Notes: a model not told the origin generated them from the letters alone. A DNA stretch of 5,853 nucleotides from Hyphomicrobiales bacterium (GCA_027489835.1 JAIXZF010000035.1:1-5853), one strand, 5' to 3'; numbered from the stretch's first letter, positions 1 to 5,530 are shown. Numbers and translations are program-made.

Positions 1-30
1 GGGCCCGGTCACGCCCGTCGCGGAGACCCC

Positions 31-813
31 ATGGCCTCGCGGTTGATCATCGTCGCGGCCGCGCTCGCGCCGGCCCTGCTTTCGGGTGCAGCCCTCGCGC
101 AGGCGCCGGCCGGCGGCCGAGCAGCCGCGCTTCCGCCGGCGGTCGCGCAGCTGCAGGGTGCGTGGGAGCTGCAGACGCCGAACGGCGCACGCAAGTGCCG
201 GCTGACCCTCAGGCCCGTTGAGGTGAAGGGCGGCCGCTCGGTCGGCTTTCCCTCCACCTGCCGGCGCAGCCTGCCCGTGCTGGGGCGCATCGCGGCGTGG
301 AGCGTCTCGGATGCGGGATATGTCCGCCTGAACGACACCGAAGGCAAGGCCGTGCTGGCTTTCGAGGACGATGCGGCCGCCTTCAAGCTGAAGGCCAGCG
401 CCGACGGGGCCGATTACCTGCTCGATTCGCTTGGACGACCCCGGCGCTACGTGCAGCGCGTCGCGGCCCCGGCGGCGCCGCGCGTGCCTTTCGATCCCGC
501 GAGGGCGCCCGCGCGGGAGACGATCCCCGGCACCTACACCATGATCCGTTATGGCGGGCAGGAGGTCTGCCGGATCGCGCTGGGCACCCAGCCGGGCGCC
601 GCCGAAGGGCGCTACCTCGCCAGCTTCCCGACCCGCTGCCGCGACCAGGGCCTGCAGGTGTTCGACGCCGTCGCCTGGCGCTATTCGGGCGGCCGCATCC
701 ACCTCATCGCGCGGCGCGGCCACGAGATGACGCTGCTCCCGACCAGCGAGGGCGAGTGGCGCAAGGACCCGCCCGGCGCGGCCGAGCTGACCATCCGCAA
801 ACTGCCGAACTGA
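31..813 (+). CDS. Secreted protein with two AprI/Inh-like (metalloprotease inhibitor) domains
   Basis: The 260-residue product begins with a Sec signal peptide: Arg4, a hydrophobic stretch at 5-22, and a likely cleavage after Ala-Leu-Ala at 21-23. The rest holds two copies of one pattern. Copy 1 spans about 38-112, with GAWEL, Cys56, Cys77, an LPVLGRIAAW strand and a G-x-V-x-L-x-D turn. Copy 2 spans about 165-236, with GTYTM, Cys180, Cys203, AVAWRY and GRIHLI. One Cys pair per copy, 20-odd residues apart, matches the single disulfide of AprI/Inh inhibitors, small beta-barrels that block serralysin-type metalloproteases in the periplasm. A Pro/Ala-rich linker (about 144-163) joins the copies. 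The ATG at 31 has GGAG 5 bases upstream. No protease gene lies nearby, so inhibition of a specific enzyme is inferred; the fold may serve another envelope role. It converges with the DenD homologue, 33 bases away. Confidence 0.8.
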   Translation: MASRLIIVAAALAPALLSGAALAQAPAGGRAAALPPAVAQLQGAWELQTPNGARKCRLTLRPVEVKGGRSVGFPSTCRRSLPVLGRIAAWSVSDAGYVRLNDTEGKAVLAFEDDAAAFKLKASADGADYLLDSLGRPRRYVQRVAAPAAPRVPFDPARAPARETIPGTYTMIRYGGQEVCRIALGTQPGAAEGRYLASFPTRCRDQGLQVFDAVAWRYSGGRIHLIARRGHEMTLLPTSEGEWRKDPPGAAELTIRKLPN

Positions 814-846
814 GCCCGAGACCGCCCGATTCGCGCCGGGCCGGCC

Positions 847-1830
847 TCATGCCGCGTAGGCGCCGCCCAGCTCGTCCGCGATGTGCGCCTTGATGATCTC
901 GTCGAAGCTCGCCTCCGATTTGAAGCCGAGCGCCAGCGCCCGCGACGGATCGAAGTTGCGCGGCCAGCCCGCCACGATCGCCTGGATGCCGGCATCCGGC
1001 TCGCGCCGGATCCGCGCCGTCACCTTCGGCCCCGCGATGCGCTCGAGCGCGGCGATCTGCTCGCCGACCGTGCAGGCGAGGCCCGGCATGGTCAGGTTGC
1101 GCCGCGGGCCGATGGCCGCGGGGTCCATCGTCGCCGCATGGACGAGGAAGCCGACCGCCGAGCGCGGGCTGGCATGCCAGTGCATCACGTCCTCCGAGAC
1201 GGGCAACACGGCTTCCTGCCCGGCCAGCGGCTCGCGGATGATGTTCGAGAAGAAGCCCGACGCCGCCTTGTTCGGCTTGCCCGGCCTGACGCAGATCGTC
1301 GGCAGCCTGATGCCGATCCCCTCGAAGAAGCCGCGCCGCGTGTAGTCGGCCAGCAGCAACTCGCCGATGGCCTTCTGCGTGCCGTAGCTGGTCAGCGGCG
1401 TGGTGTGGAACTCGTCGGTGATCTTCTCGTGGAAGGGCGCGCCGAACACGGCGATGGACGAGGTGAAGATGACTCGCGGCCGGTAGCCGCCGCCCGCCAG
1501 CCGGATCGCGTCGAACAGCAGGCGCGTGCCGTCGAGGTTGATCCGGTAGCCCTTGTCGAAATCCGCCTCCGCCTCGCCCGAGACGATGGCCGCGAGATGC
1601 ACGATCAGATCGGGCCTGTCCCTGATCAGCGCCTCGCTGACGCCGGCCTCGGCGAAATCGCTGGCGCTCGCTTCGCAGGGGAAGCCGGCACCGGCCGGCG
1701 CTGTCGGCATCACCACGTCATGGAGCGTTGCGCGCGTGATCTCGCGGCCGCCGAGATGGCCGTCGCGCGCTACGCGCTCGAGGAATTTGCGGCCGACCAT
1801 GCCGGCGGCGCCGAGAACGAGGATGTGCAT
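847..1830 (-). CDS. denD: D-erythronate dehydrogenase (DenD)-like NAD-dependent epimerase/dehydratase family protein
   Basis: A 327-residue extended-SDR enzyme of about the usual DenD length. The Rossmann motif GAAGMVG (7-13) is at the N-terminus, with HLAAIVSG at 78-85. Catalytic residues are in TSS (123-125) and Y149-G-T-Q-K153. The stretch from about 160 to 205 carries the features I associate with the DenD family: LRLPT, RPGKPN, and IIREPLAGQEAV. Known members oxidise D-erythronate with NAD+ as the first step of four-carbon sugar-acid catabolism. It is the second gene of an operon, 24 bases after the SDR stop. AAGGA lies 9 bases before the ATG at 1830. The usual partner genes of this pathway (denK, otnI, otnC) are absent from the window, so the true substrate could be another aldonic acid. 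Family assignment is firm; substrate is inferred. Confidence 0.85.
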   Translation of the reverse strand: MHILVLGAAGMVGRKFLERVARDGHLGGREITRATLHDVVMPTAPAGAGFPCEASASDFAEAGVSEALIRDRPDLIVHLAAIVSGEAEADFDKGYRINLDGTRLLFDAIRLAGGGYRPRVIFTSSIAVFGAPFHEKITDEFHTTPLTSYGTQKAIGELLLADYTRRGFFEGIGIRLPTICVRPGKPNKAASGFFSNIIREPLAGQEAVLPVSEDVMHWHASPRSAVGFLVHAATMDPAAIGPRRNLTMPGLACTVGEQIAALERIAGPKVTARIRREPDAGIQAIVAGWPRNFDPSRALALGFKSEASFDEIIKAHIADELGGAYAA

Positions 1831-1854
1831 GAGGGAGTTTCCTTGCAGGCAGGA

Positions 1855-2601
1855 TCAGAGCGCGAAGCCGCCATCGACCAGATGGATCTGGCCCGTGGTG
1901 TAGCTGGCTTCGTCGGAGGCGAGATAAAGCGCAAGCGCGGCCACCTCTTCGGGCGTGCCGAGCCGGCCCATGGGCTGGCGGTCGACGAAGGCCTGGCGCA
2001 CATCCGCGACGCTCTTGCCCGTGGAGGCGGCAAGCGCCGCGATCCGCGCGTCCAGCGAGGGCGACTGTATGGTGCCGGGGCAGATGGCGTTGGCGCGCAC
2101 GCCCTGCCGGATGAAGTCGGCCGCAACGGCCTTGGTGAGCCCGATTACGGCAGCCTTGGTGGTGCCGTAGACGTAGCGGTTGGGGATGCCCCGCACCGAG
2201 CTCGCCCCCGAGGCGATGTTGACGATCGAGCCGCCGCCCCTGGCCAGCATGCCCGGCAGGAAGGCAGCGATGGTGCGGTGCATGGAGGCGACGTTGACGT
2301 CGAACGAGAAGTCCCAATCCGCCTGCGAGCATTCGAGGATCGTGCCGTGATGCACGAAGCCGGCGGCGTTGACGAGGATGTCGACCGGCCCCGTCTTCGC
2401 CGCGAAGGCCTGCACCGCCTTCGTCGAGCGCACGTCGAGCTTGCGGCGCTGCGAGCGCGACAGACCCTCGAGCTTGGCGATGTCGAGGTCGGTGGCGAAC
2501 ACCCGAGCCCCTTCGGCCACGAAGGCTTCGGCGATGGCCCGCCCGATGCCTTGCCCAGCCGCGGTCACCACGGCGACCTTGCCCTTGAGCCTCCCCGCCA
2601 T
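1855..2601 (-). CDS. SDR family oxidoreductase, 2-keto-3-deoxy-L-fuconate dehydrogenase / BDH2-like
   Basis: A 248-residue classical short-chain dehydrogenase, soluble and probably cytoplasmic. Visible motifs: TAAGQGIG cofactor loop (13-20), Asp38 after the second strand (favouring NAD over NADP), NAAG (78-81), catalytic Ser131, Tyr145 and Lys149, and a C-terminal GG-F-A-L. Arg142, three residues before the catalytic Tyr, is also present in human BDH2, where it helps bind a carboxylate substrate. The segments GFVHHGT, NRYVYGTTKAAVIGL and FVDRQPMGRLG resemble, from memory, bacterial 2-keto-3-deoxy-L-fuconate dehydrogenases and BDH2 (3-hydroxybutyrate dehydrogenase type 2). I chose the ATG at 2601 because the SDR fold starts there and an AAGGGGAGGG ribosome-binding site ends 7 bases upstream. 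An in-frame ATG at 2700 would add 33 residues of unlikely composition. It leads the operon with the DenD homologue, which suggests sugar-acid oxidation. The exact substrate is inferred. Confidence 0.85.
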   Translation of the reverse strand: MAGRLKGKVAVVTAAGQGIGRAIAEAFVAEGARVFATDLDIAKLEGLSRSQRRKLDVRSTKAVQAFAAKTGPVDILVNAAGFVHHGTILECSQADWDFSFDVNVASMHRTIAAFLPGMLARGGGSIVNIASGASSVRGIPNRYVYGTTKAAVIGLTKAVAADFIRQGVRANAICPGTIQSPSLDARIAALAASTGKSVADVRQAFVDRQPMGRLGTPEEVAALALYLASDEASYTTGQIHLVDGGFAL

Positions 2602-2730
2602 TGCAGCGCCCTCCCCTTGCTGTGCCGCCCTGTTCAGCCGGGCGGCTTGGCGCGCAGAATGGCCCGGGCCGGCTCCCGGCGAAAGCGCCAATTCATGCAA
2701 GCGGCCATGCGGGGCGCGGCGGCGGACGAC
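2602..2730. other. Leader/promoter region of the SDR-denD operon, no gene seen
   Basis: This is the 5' side of the SDR-denD operon. Apart from the SDR ribosome-binding site I see no convincing sigma-70 promoter, operator or riboswitch. The open frames that cross it, on both strands, give Arg/Ala/Pro-rich translations typical of non-coding GC-rich DNA. Together with the two remnants that follow, it makes up the longest stretch of the window without an intact gene (2602-2942). Confidence 0.5.
2609..2618 (-). promoter_or_regulatory. Ribosome-binding site of the SDR gene
   Basis: AAGGGGAGGG on the minus strand, with GGAGG 8 bases before the ATG at 2601. It decides the start over the upstream in-frame ATG at 2700. 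Confidence 0.75.
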
Positions 2731-2814
2731 TCAGCCCGTCTCGGGCTTGTCGGTCGGGAGCGGGCGGTCGGTGCAGACCCGGTCGTCGCAGCGCCTGCAC
2801 AGGGGGCTTTGGCA
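2731..2814 (-). pseudogene. 3' remnant of a Cys-rich protein gene (5' end lost)
   Basis: Reading the minus strand toward a TGA stop at 2731 gives 27 residues ending in RPLPTDKPETG. They carry four Cys in the order C-x4-C-x2-C-x4-C, a spacing that could bind zinc or iron. In 26 of these 27 codons the third base is G or C, stronger than expected for non-coding DNA and like the real genes here. The frame stays open further upstream but becomes Arg/Ser-rich, and no ATG, GTG or TTG start occurs near, so only a C-terminus survives. It lies on the same strand as, and upstream of, the SDR. I do not recognise the family. The alternative is a chance open frame; the stretch is short. Confidence 0.35.
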
Positions 2815-2915
2815 GGCCGGGCTTGAGGCCGGACTACGGCGCGGACTATGACGCCGCCGACGTGATCGATCCGGATGGCTTCCGCATCGAGGCTTACTGC
2901 AGCCGGGCTGCCTGA
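2805..2915 (+). pseudogene. 3' remnant of a VOC/glyoxalase-superfamily protein gene
   Basis: The last 36 codons of a plus-strand frame, ending at the TGA at 2913, read as a VOC-type C-terminus: PGLRPDYG followed by a strand and then DPDGFRIEAYC. In VOC proteins this is the last beta strand with the DPDG turn and the metal-ligand Glu (here the E of RIEAY). The N-terminal roughly 90 or more residues expected for the family are missing. Upstream the frame turns into low-complexity Gly/Arg/Ala text without VOC features. Where homologues usually have YYAAFV this copy has YDAADV, with two aromatic residues changed to Asp, in line with decay. The stop is 27 bases before the alkyltransferase ATG, so the two were probably once one transcription unit. 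Family assignment rests on a short but characteristic stretch. Confidence 0.6.
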
Positions 2916-2942
2916 CCGGCCCGCGATGGGAGGCGCGCCGGC

Positions 2943-3524
2943 ATGGTTGAAACCGAACCGCAGGCCTGCCTGTGCCTCTTTCCGACGGCGCTGGGCGATT
3001 GCGCCATCGCCTGGCGCGGCGACCTCGTCATCGCGACGAGCCTGCCGGACAGGAGCAGACCGGCCACGGCCGAACGCCTGACGAGGCGAACGGGCGCGAT
3101 CGAGGGCGATCCGCCGCCTGCCATTCGGCGCGCCATGGCGGCGATCACGGCATTGCTGACGGGCGAACGGACCGATCTGGGCTTCATCGCATGCGATGTC
3201 GGCGCTCTCGATCCGTTTGCTGCGGAGGTCTACGCCGCCACGCGGTCCATCCCGCCGGGCGAGACGACAACCTATGGCGCGCTGGCTTCGCGCATGGGTG
3301 GCCGGCACCTCGCCCAGAGGGTCGGCCAGATTCTCGGCCGAAACCCTTTCCCCATCATCGTGCCATGCCACCGCGTCATGGGTGCGAATGGCGGACTCAC
3401 GGGCTTTTCCGCCGAAGGCGGCGTCAAGACGAAGCTCAGGATGCTTGTCATCGAAGGCGCGCGGATCGGAGACGCGCCAACCCTGTTCGGCGACCTGCCG
3501 CTGGCGGCGAAGCCGAGGCCATAA
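2943..3524 (+). CDS. ogt: Methylated-DNA--[protein]-cysteine S-methyltransferase (O6-alkylguanine-DNA alkyltransferase)
   Basis: A 193-residue suicide repair protein that transfers O6-alkyl groups from guanine to its own Cys. The C-terminal domain (about 90-175) shows IPPGETTTYGALA (103-115), NPFPIIVPCHRV (134-145) with acceptor Cys142 and His143, the GLTGF substrate loop (151-155), and a closing K-L-R-M-L-V-I-E (164-171) with Glu171. The N-terminal part (1-85) is a weakly conserved ribonuclease-like cap. There is no Ada-type regulatory domain. At the position of the human Arg128 finger, usually ARAVG or ARxVG, this protein has A-Q125-R126-V-G, so the Arg appears displaced by one. GGGAGG lies 9 bases before the ATG at 2943. 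It follows a VOC remnant by 27 bases and may have lost its ancestral promoter. Its 3' neighbour is convergent. Ogt-type repair function is near certain; substrate preference is not readable. Confidence 0.92.
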   Translation: MVETEPQACLCLFPTALGDCAIAWRGDLVIATSLPDRSRPATAERLTRRTGAIEGDPPPAIRRAMAAITALLTGERTDLGFIACDVGALDPFAAEVYAATRSIPPGETTTYGALASRMGGRHLAQRVGQILGRNPFPIIVPCHRVMGANGGLTGFSAEGGVKTKLRMLVIEGARIGDAPTLFGDLPLAAKPRP

Positions 3525-3647
3525 GGCCGGCCGGATCAACGCCGTCATGCATACCACGGAGCTTGCGGTGCATGCCTTCCGACACGCGGCCCGAATTGGC
3601 CTCGAAATGTCGAGAGACATGAGCGCCGGATAGGCGGCACCGCACCG

Positions 3648-3884
3648 TTAGCGGCCAGGCTGCCGCCCGCCGATCAGGACGCAGCCCGCGATCAGCGCCG
3701 CACCCAGCAACGTCGTTCCCCAGACCACGAGCTGCGGGCCTGCCGGGCTCGCGAAGCAGCCGTTGAGGCGCACATAGTCCATGATCCAGCAGTAGCGTGG
3801 CGGACTCGCATAGTCGACGGTCCGCGACATGATGCCGTTGAAGAACAGGAACACCCCGGCTGCCAGCACAATCCATTTCGTCAT
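3648..3884 (-). CDS. Small two-helix membrane protein of unknown function
   Basis: A 78-residue protein with two hydrophobic segments, about 4-19 and 51-72. Between them is a polar loop of about 30 residues with Cys32 and Cys43 and several aromatic residues, including a YCWIMDYVRL stretch; a loop disulfide is possible if it faces the periplasm. The C-terminus is short and basic (GGRQPGR). AGGAG stands 7 bases before the ATG at 3884, a good ribosome-binding site that supports a real gene. I do not recognise the family. It is the last of four minus-strand genes, 147 bases after the previous one, and converges with the alkyltransferase gene across 123 bases. It might have its own promoter, but I do not see a clear one. 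Confidence 0.7.
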   Translation of the reverse strand: MTKWIVLAAGVFLFFNGIMSRTVDYASPPRYCWIMDYVRLNGCFASPAGPQLVVWGTTLLGAALIAGCVLIGGRQPGR

Positions 3885-4031
3885 GCCATCACTCCTGCGT
3901 CGATCGTGCGAGGACCTCTCCGCTCGGGTTATCCCTGGAACAGGACGGAAGCCCGCGACGGGTTCGGCGCAGTGCCTGGGCGCCGATGACCGGACGCGCG
4001 CAGCCGAAGGTTGGACTGATCGCTTGTGCCG
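3885..4031. other. Spacer between two minus-strand membrane-protein genes
   Basis: Apart from the AGGAG ribosome-binding site at 3892-3896, I see no gene, strong hairpin or promoter here. The open frames crossing it give composition unlike the neighbouring genes. Confidence 0.4.
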
Positions 4032-4367
4032 TCATGGCCGGATTTGAAGATGGTCGGATCTGGACTTGATCGTCATCTCTCCGAATGGGACCTGAGCAGG
4101 CGGATTTCTGACTGAAATGCCATCCGCTGTAATGAACGCGATGCACAGGCCGAGCACCAGAATCCCGATGCACTCGATGGCGAACTCCGAGAGGCCGACG
4201 CGTCCGTCGGGCAATCGAGACACCGGATTCCAGCTCGGGCCCTCACGGTCGTCATGCGTGACCCGTCCAAGCGAAAACACCGTGATGACGCCGTAGCCGA
4301 CGACGAAACCTACCAGCCAGAACAGGTACGTGCCGGGCCGAGTGCCATTCCATCGCGGAAGCTTCAT
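4032..4367 (-). CDS. Two-helix membrane protein of unknown function
   Basis: A 111-residue protein. The short basic N-terminus (KLPRWNGTR) is followed by hydrophobic segment 1 at about 13-33, a polar loop of about 30 residues containing a run of charged residues (THDDREGP), and segment 2 at about 62-81. The hydrophilic C-tail of about 30 residues ends in QIRP. The start at 4367 was chosen because GAGG lies 10 bases upstream and the first membrane segment follows at once; the frame is open up to 4604, but that part is Arg/Gly-rich and overlaps the previous gene. I do not recognise the family. Its layout (helix, loop, helix) resembles the next gene at 3648-3884, though I see no clear sequence match. 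It follows the 4424-4729 gene by 56 bases on the same strand. Confidence 0.65.
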   Translation of the reverse strand: MKLPRWNGTRPGTYLFWLVGFVVGYGVITVFSLGRVTHDDREGPSWNPVSRLPDGRVGLSEFAIECIGILVLGLCIAFITADGISVRNPPAQVPFGEMTIKSRSDHLQIRP

Positions 4368-4423
4368 GATCCCGTCACCTCTAACGTACGATCGCGTGTG
4401 GAGCCGTCGAACATGCCCTGTGG

Positions 4424-4729
4424 TCATTCCAGCTCTTGAGCATCGACGAACCAGATTTGTCCCAGGTGCCGGATTCTGGATGCTCCCTCTCCGGCATTTT
4501 CCTCGACCACGAACACTTTCGCCTTCGCGGCAAGGCGGAGCGGGCAGTGCCTGTCCCTCCGTGCGCCTGTCCTCGTCAGGGAAGCCTGTCCATGTTCGCG
4601 CCATGCCGCCCAGCTCACGCAGGCGGTTGCCGGACGGAGCATCAACGTCATTCGCTCACTCGCTTCCGGCGCCGACGCGGGCCAGCCCAGAAGGGTAGCC
4701 GCGATCACCGTGCGGGCCGAGGCCGGCAT
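4424..4729 (-). CDS. Small secreted Cys-containing protein, possibly SH3-like, coupled to the upstream gene
   Basis: A 101-residue protein. The N-terminus (Arg6, hydrophobic TVIAATLLGWPASA at 7-20) looks like a short signal peptide cut near Ala20. The mature part has Cys37 in an A-C-V-S-W-A-A-W stretch and Cys62 in HCPLRL. A KVFVVEE strand follows (71-77), then HLGQIWFVDAQEL at 88-100, a pattern like the last strands of small SH3-like exported proteins. The ATG at 4729 sits 4 bases after the TGA of the 4734-5399 gene, so translation is probably coupled. The Shine-Dalgarno-like GGTGAGG overlaps that stop and is very close to the ATG. Codons are strongly G/C-ended, like the neighbours. The frame extends to 4810, inside the upstream gene, but coupling argues for 4729. 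Function is unknown, and I cannot name a family. Confidence 0.6.
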   Translation of the reverse strand: MPASARTVIAATLLGWPASAPEASERMTLMLRPATACVSWAAWREHGQASLTRTGARRDRHCPLRLAAKAKVFVVEENAGEGASRIRHLGQIWFVDAQELE

Positions 4730-4733
4730 CGCC

Positions 4734-5399
4734 TCACCAACGACAGGCGAGACGCAGGACCTCGAACGCTGCGCGCAGTTGCGGCGCGGCGTCGGGCGCA
4801 ATGGCGTCATCGATCGTGTCGAGGCAGCGCTCCTCGTAGATCAGCTTCGGCGTCTGCTCGAGGATGAAGCTGCGCGAGCAGAACATCTCCTTGGCGGCAA
4901 GCTCGAGCCGCGCGCTGCCTGCTTGTTGTGGTCCCGGGGAGAACGTCGCCTTGTCCAGCCTGCGAAGATCGATGGTGGCGTGATACGCGGTCGTCACGGC
5001 GACCAGCGGGTCCATCGCCGGGGCCGGAGCCTCGATGAAGAAGGCGTCGAACAGGCAGGGATCGGCCCGGCTTGCCGAGATGGTGAGCACGAGACGTTCG
5101 GGCTCGCCGGGGATCGTGTTGCCGCGATAGGTCACCCGCCCGGGGCTCAGGGTCTTGGGCAACGCCGTGGTGGAGGGCGAGAAGAGGAGATGCGCAACCG
5201 CCTCTGGCAATGTCGGCGTCTCGGCGCTCGCCGCTCGCGCCGCCGGCCAGAAAAGCAGAAAGGCGAGGCCGAGGGCGGCGCTGGATGCAACGCGGGCCCT
5301 GGTCGTCATGGCAAGCGGCTTCCAGGCATCCGCGCGGCGACGACGCTGCAGGCTGGCCTGCCTGCCAGATGCCGCGATGATGAAGGCGGAGTGGCGCAT
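4734..5399 (-). CDS. Exported protein of unknown function with four cysteines
   Basis: A 221-residue protein if read from the ATG at 5399. I chose this start because AGGGAGG lies 7 bases upstream. A hydrophobic segment (about 39-54, SSAALGLAFLLFWPA) followed by ARAASA (54-59) is a signal peptide with likely cleavage near residue 56-59. An internal ATG at 5309 (Met31) would give a normal-length signal peptide and 191 residues but has only a weak ribosome-binding site; the 30 extra residues (with a run of four Arg) are unlike typical exported proteins. The mature part has Cys115, Cys174, Cys192 and Cys219, enough for two disulfides, with a DPCLFDAFFIE strand and an EMFCSRSF strand. I do not recognise the family. 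It is the first gene of the minus-strand group and is followed after 4 bases by the 4424-4729 gene, so the two products may act together in the envelope. Confidence 0.75.
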   Translation of the reverse strand: MRHSAFIIAASGRQASLQRRRRADAWKPLAMTTRARVASSAALGLAFLLFWPAARAASAETPTLPEAVAHLLFSPSTTALPKTLSPGRVTYRGNTIPGEPERLVLTISASRADPCLFDAFFIEAPAPAMDPLVAVTTAYHATIDLRRLDKATFSPGPQQAGSARLELAAKEMFCSRSFILEQTPKLIYEERCLDTIDDAIAPDAAPQLRAAFEVLRLACRW

Positions 5400-5406
5400 C
5401 ACGTCG

Positions 5407-5413
5407 CCTCCCT
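5407..5413 (-). promoter_or_regulatory. Strong ribosome-binding site for the 5399 start
   Basis: AGGGAGG on the minus strand, 7 bases before the ATG at 5399 and 4 before an overlapping in-frame GTG at 5402. It is the main argument for the longer form of the exported protein. Confidence 0.65.
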
Positions 5414-5421
5414 GTAGGCAC

Positions 5422-5436
5422 GTGACTTTGCGTCAC
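5422..5436. promoter_or_regulatory. Inverted repeat GTGAC-N5-GTCAC, possible operator
   Basis: Two perfect 5-base half-sites (5422-5426 and 5432-5436) separated by TTTGC. The repeat overlaps the candidate -10 of the minus-strand promoter and lies in the divergent region between two genes. This is where a dimeric repressor or a Crp/Fnr-like regulator would bind. No regulator gene is in the window. Confidence 0.3.
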
Positions 5437-5453
5437 ACCGGGCCTAACGTCAA
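5425..5453 (-). promoter_or_regulatory. Candidate promoter of the minus-strand envelope-protein genes
   Basis: On the minus strand TTGACG (5448-5453) matches the -35 consensus at five of six bases. Seventeen bases downstream is CAAAGT (5425-5430), a poor -10. Alphaproteobacterial housekeeping promoters often depend mainly on the TTGAC part. A start near 5418 would leave a leader of about 20 bases that includes the AGGGAGG site. Confidence 0.35.
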
Positions 5454-5530
5454 TTGTTGCAGTCATCGCGTCTCAACCGCCGATGCGGTAGTGCGATCGC
5501 GGCGCGGCTCGCAAAGGTCGGAGGATCGCC

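Noticed and set aside
2733..2747. Perfect AGCCCG-TCT-CGGGCT hairpin
   Set aside because: Six-pair stem with only two T residues after it, and it lies within the coding-like part of the Cys-rich remnant; not a convincing terminator.
2750..2817. Possible insertion relic between the CGGGCTTG direct repeats
   Set aside because: The 68-base interior has no terminal inverted repeats and no transposase trace.
883..2826. A 647-codon plus-strand open frame, the longest in the window
   Set aside because: It lies antisense to the DenD and SDR genes, and its translation is very rich in Arg, Asp, Ala and Gly without domain motifs. It is a GC-driven shadow frame.
3547..3573. Imperfect hairpin (ATGCA ... 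TGCAT) after the alkyltransferase gene
   Set aside because: Only about five or six pairs with a long loop and no U-tract; not enough for a terminator.
3601..3614. CTCGA-AATG-TCGAG hairpin between the convergent genes
   Set aside because: The stem is five base pairs with no run of T after it on either strand; likely chance.
2634..3620. A 328-codon minus-strand open frame across the alkyltransferase gene
   Set aside because: It is antisense to a gene with clear active-site motifs, low in hydrophobic structure and Arg-rich. No family features.
3889..4173. 94-codon minus-strand open frame across the intergenic spacer
   Set aside because: Overlaps the end of the 4032-4367 gene in another frame, with mixed Arg/Ser/Pro composition and no good ribosome-binding site.
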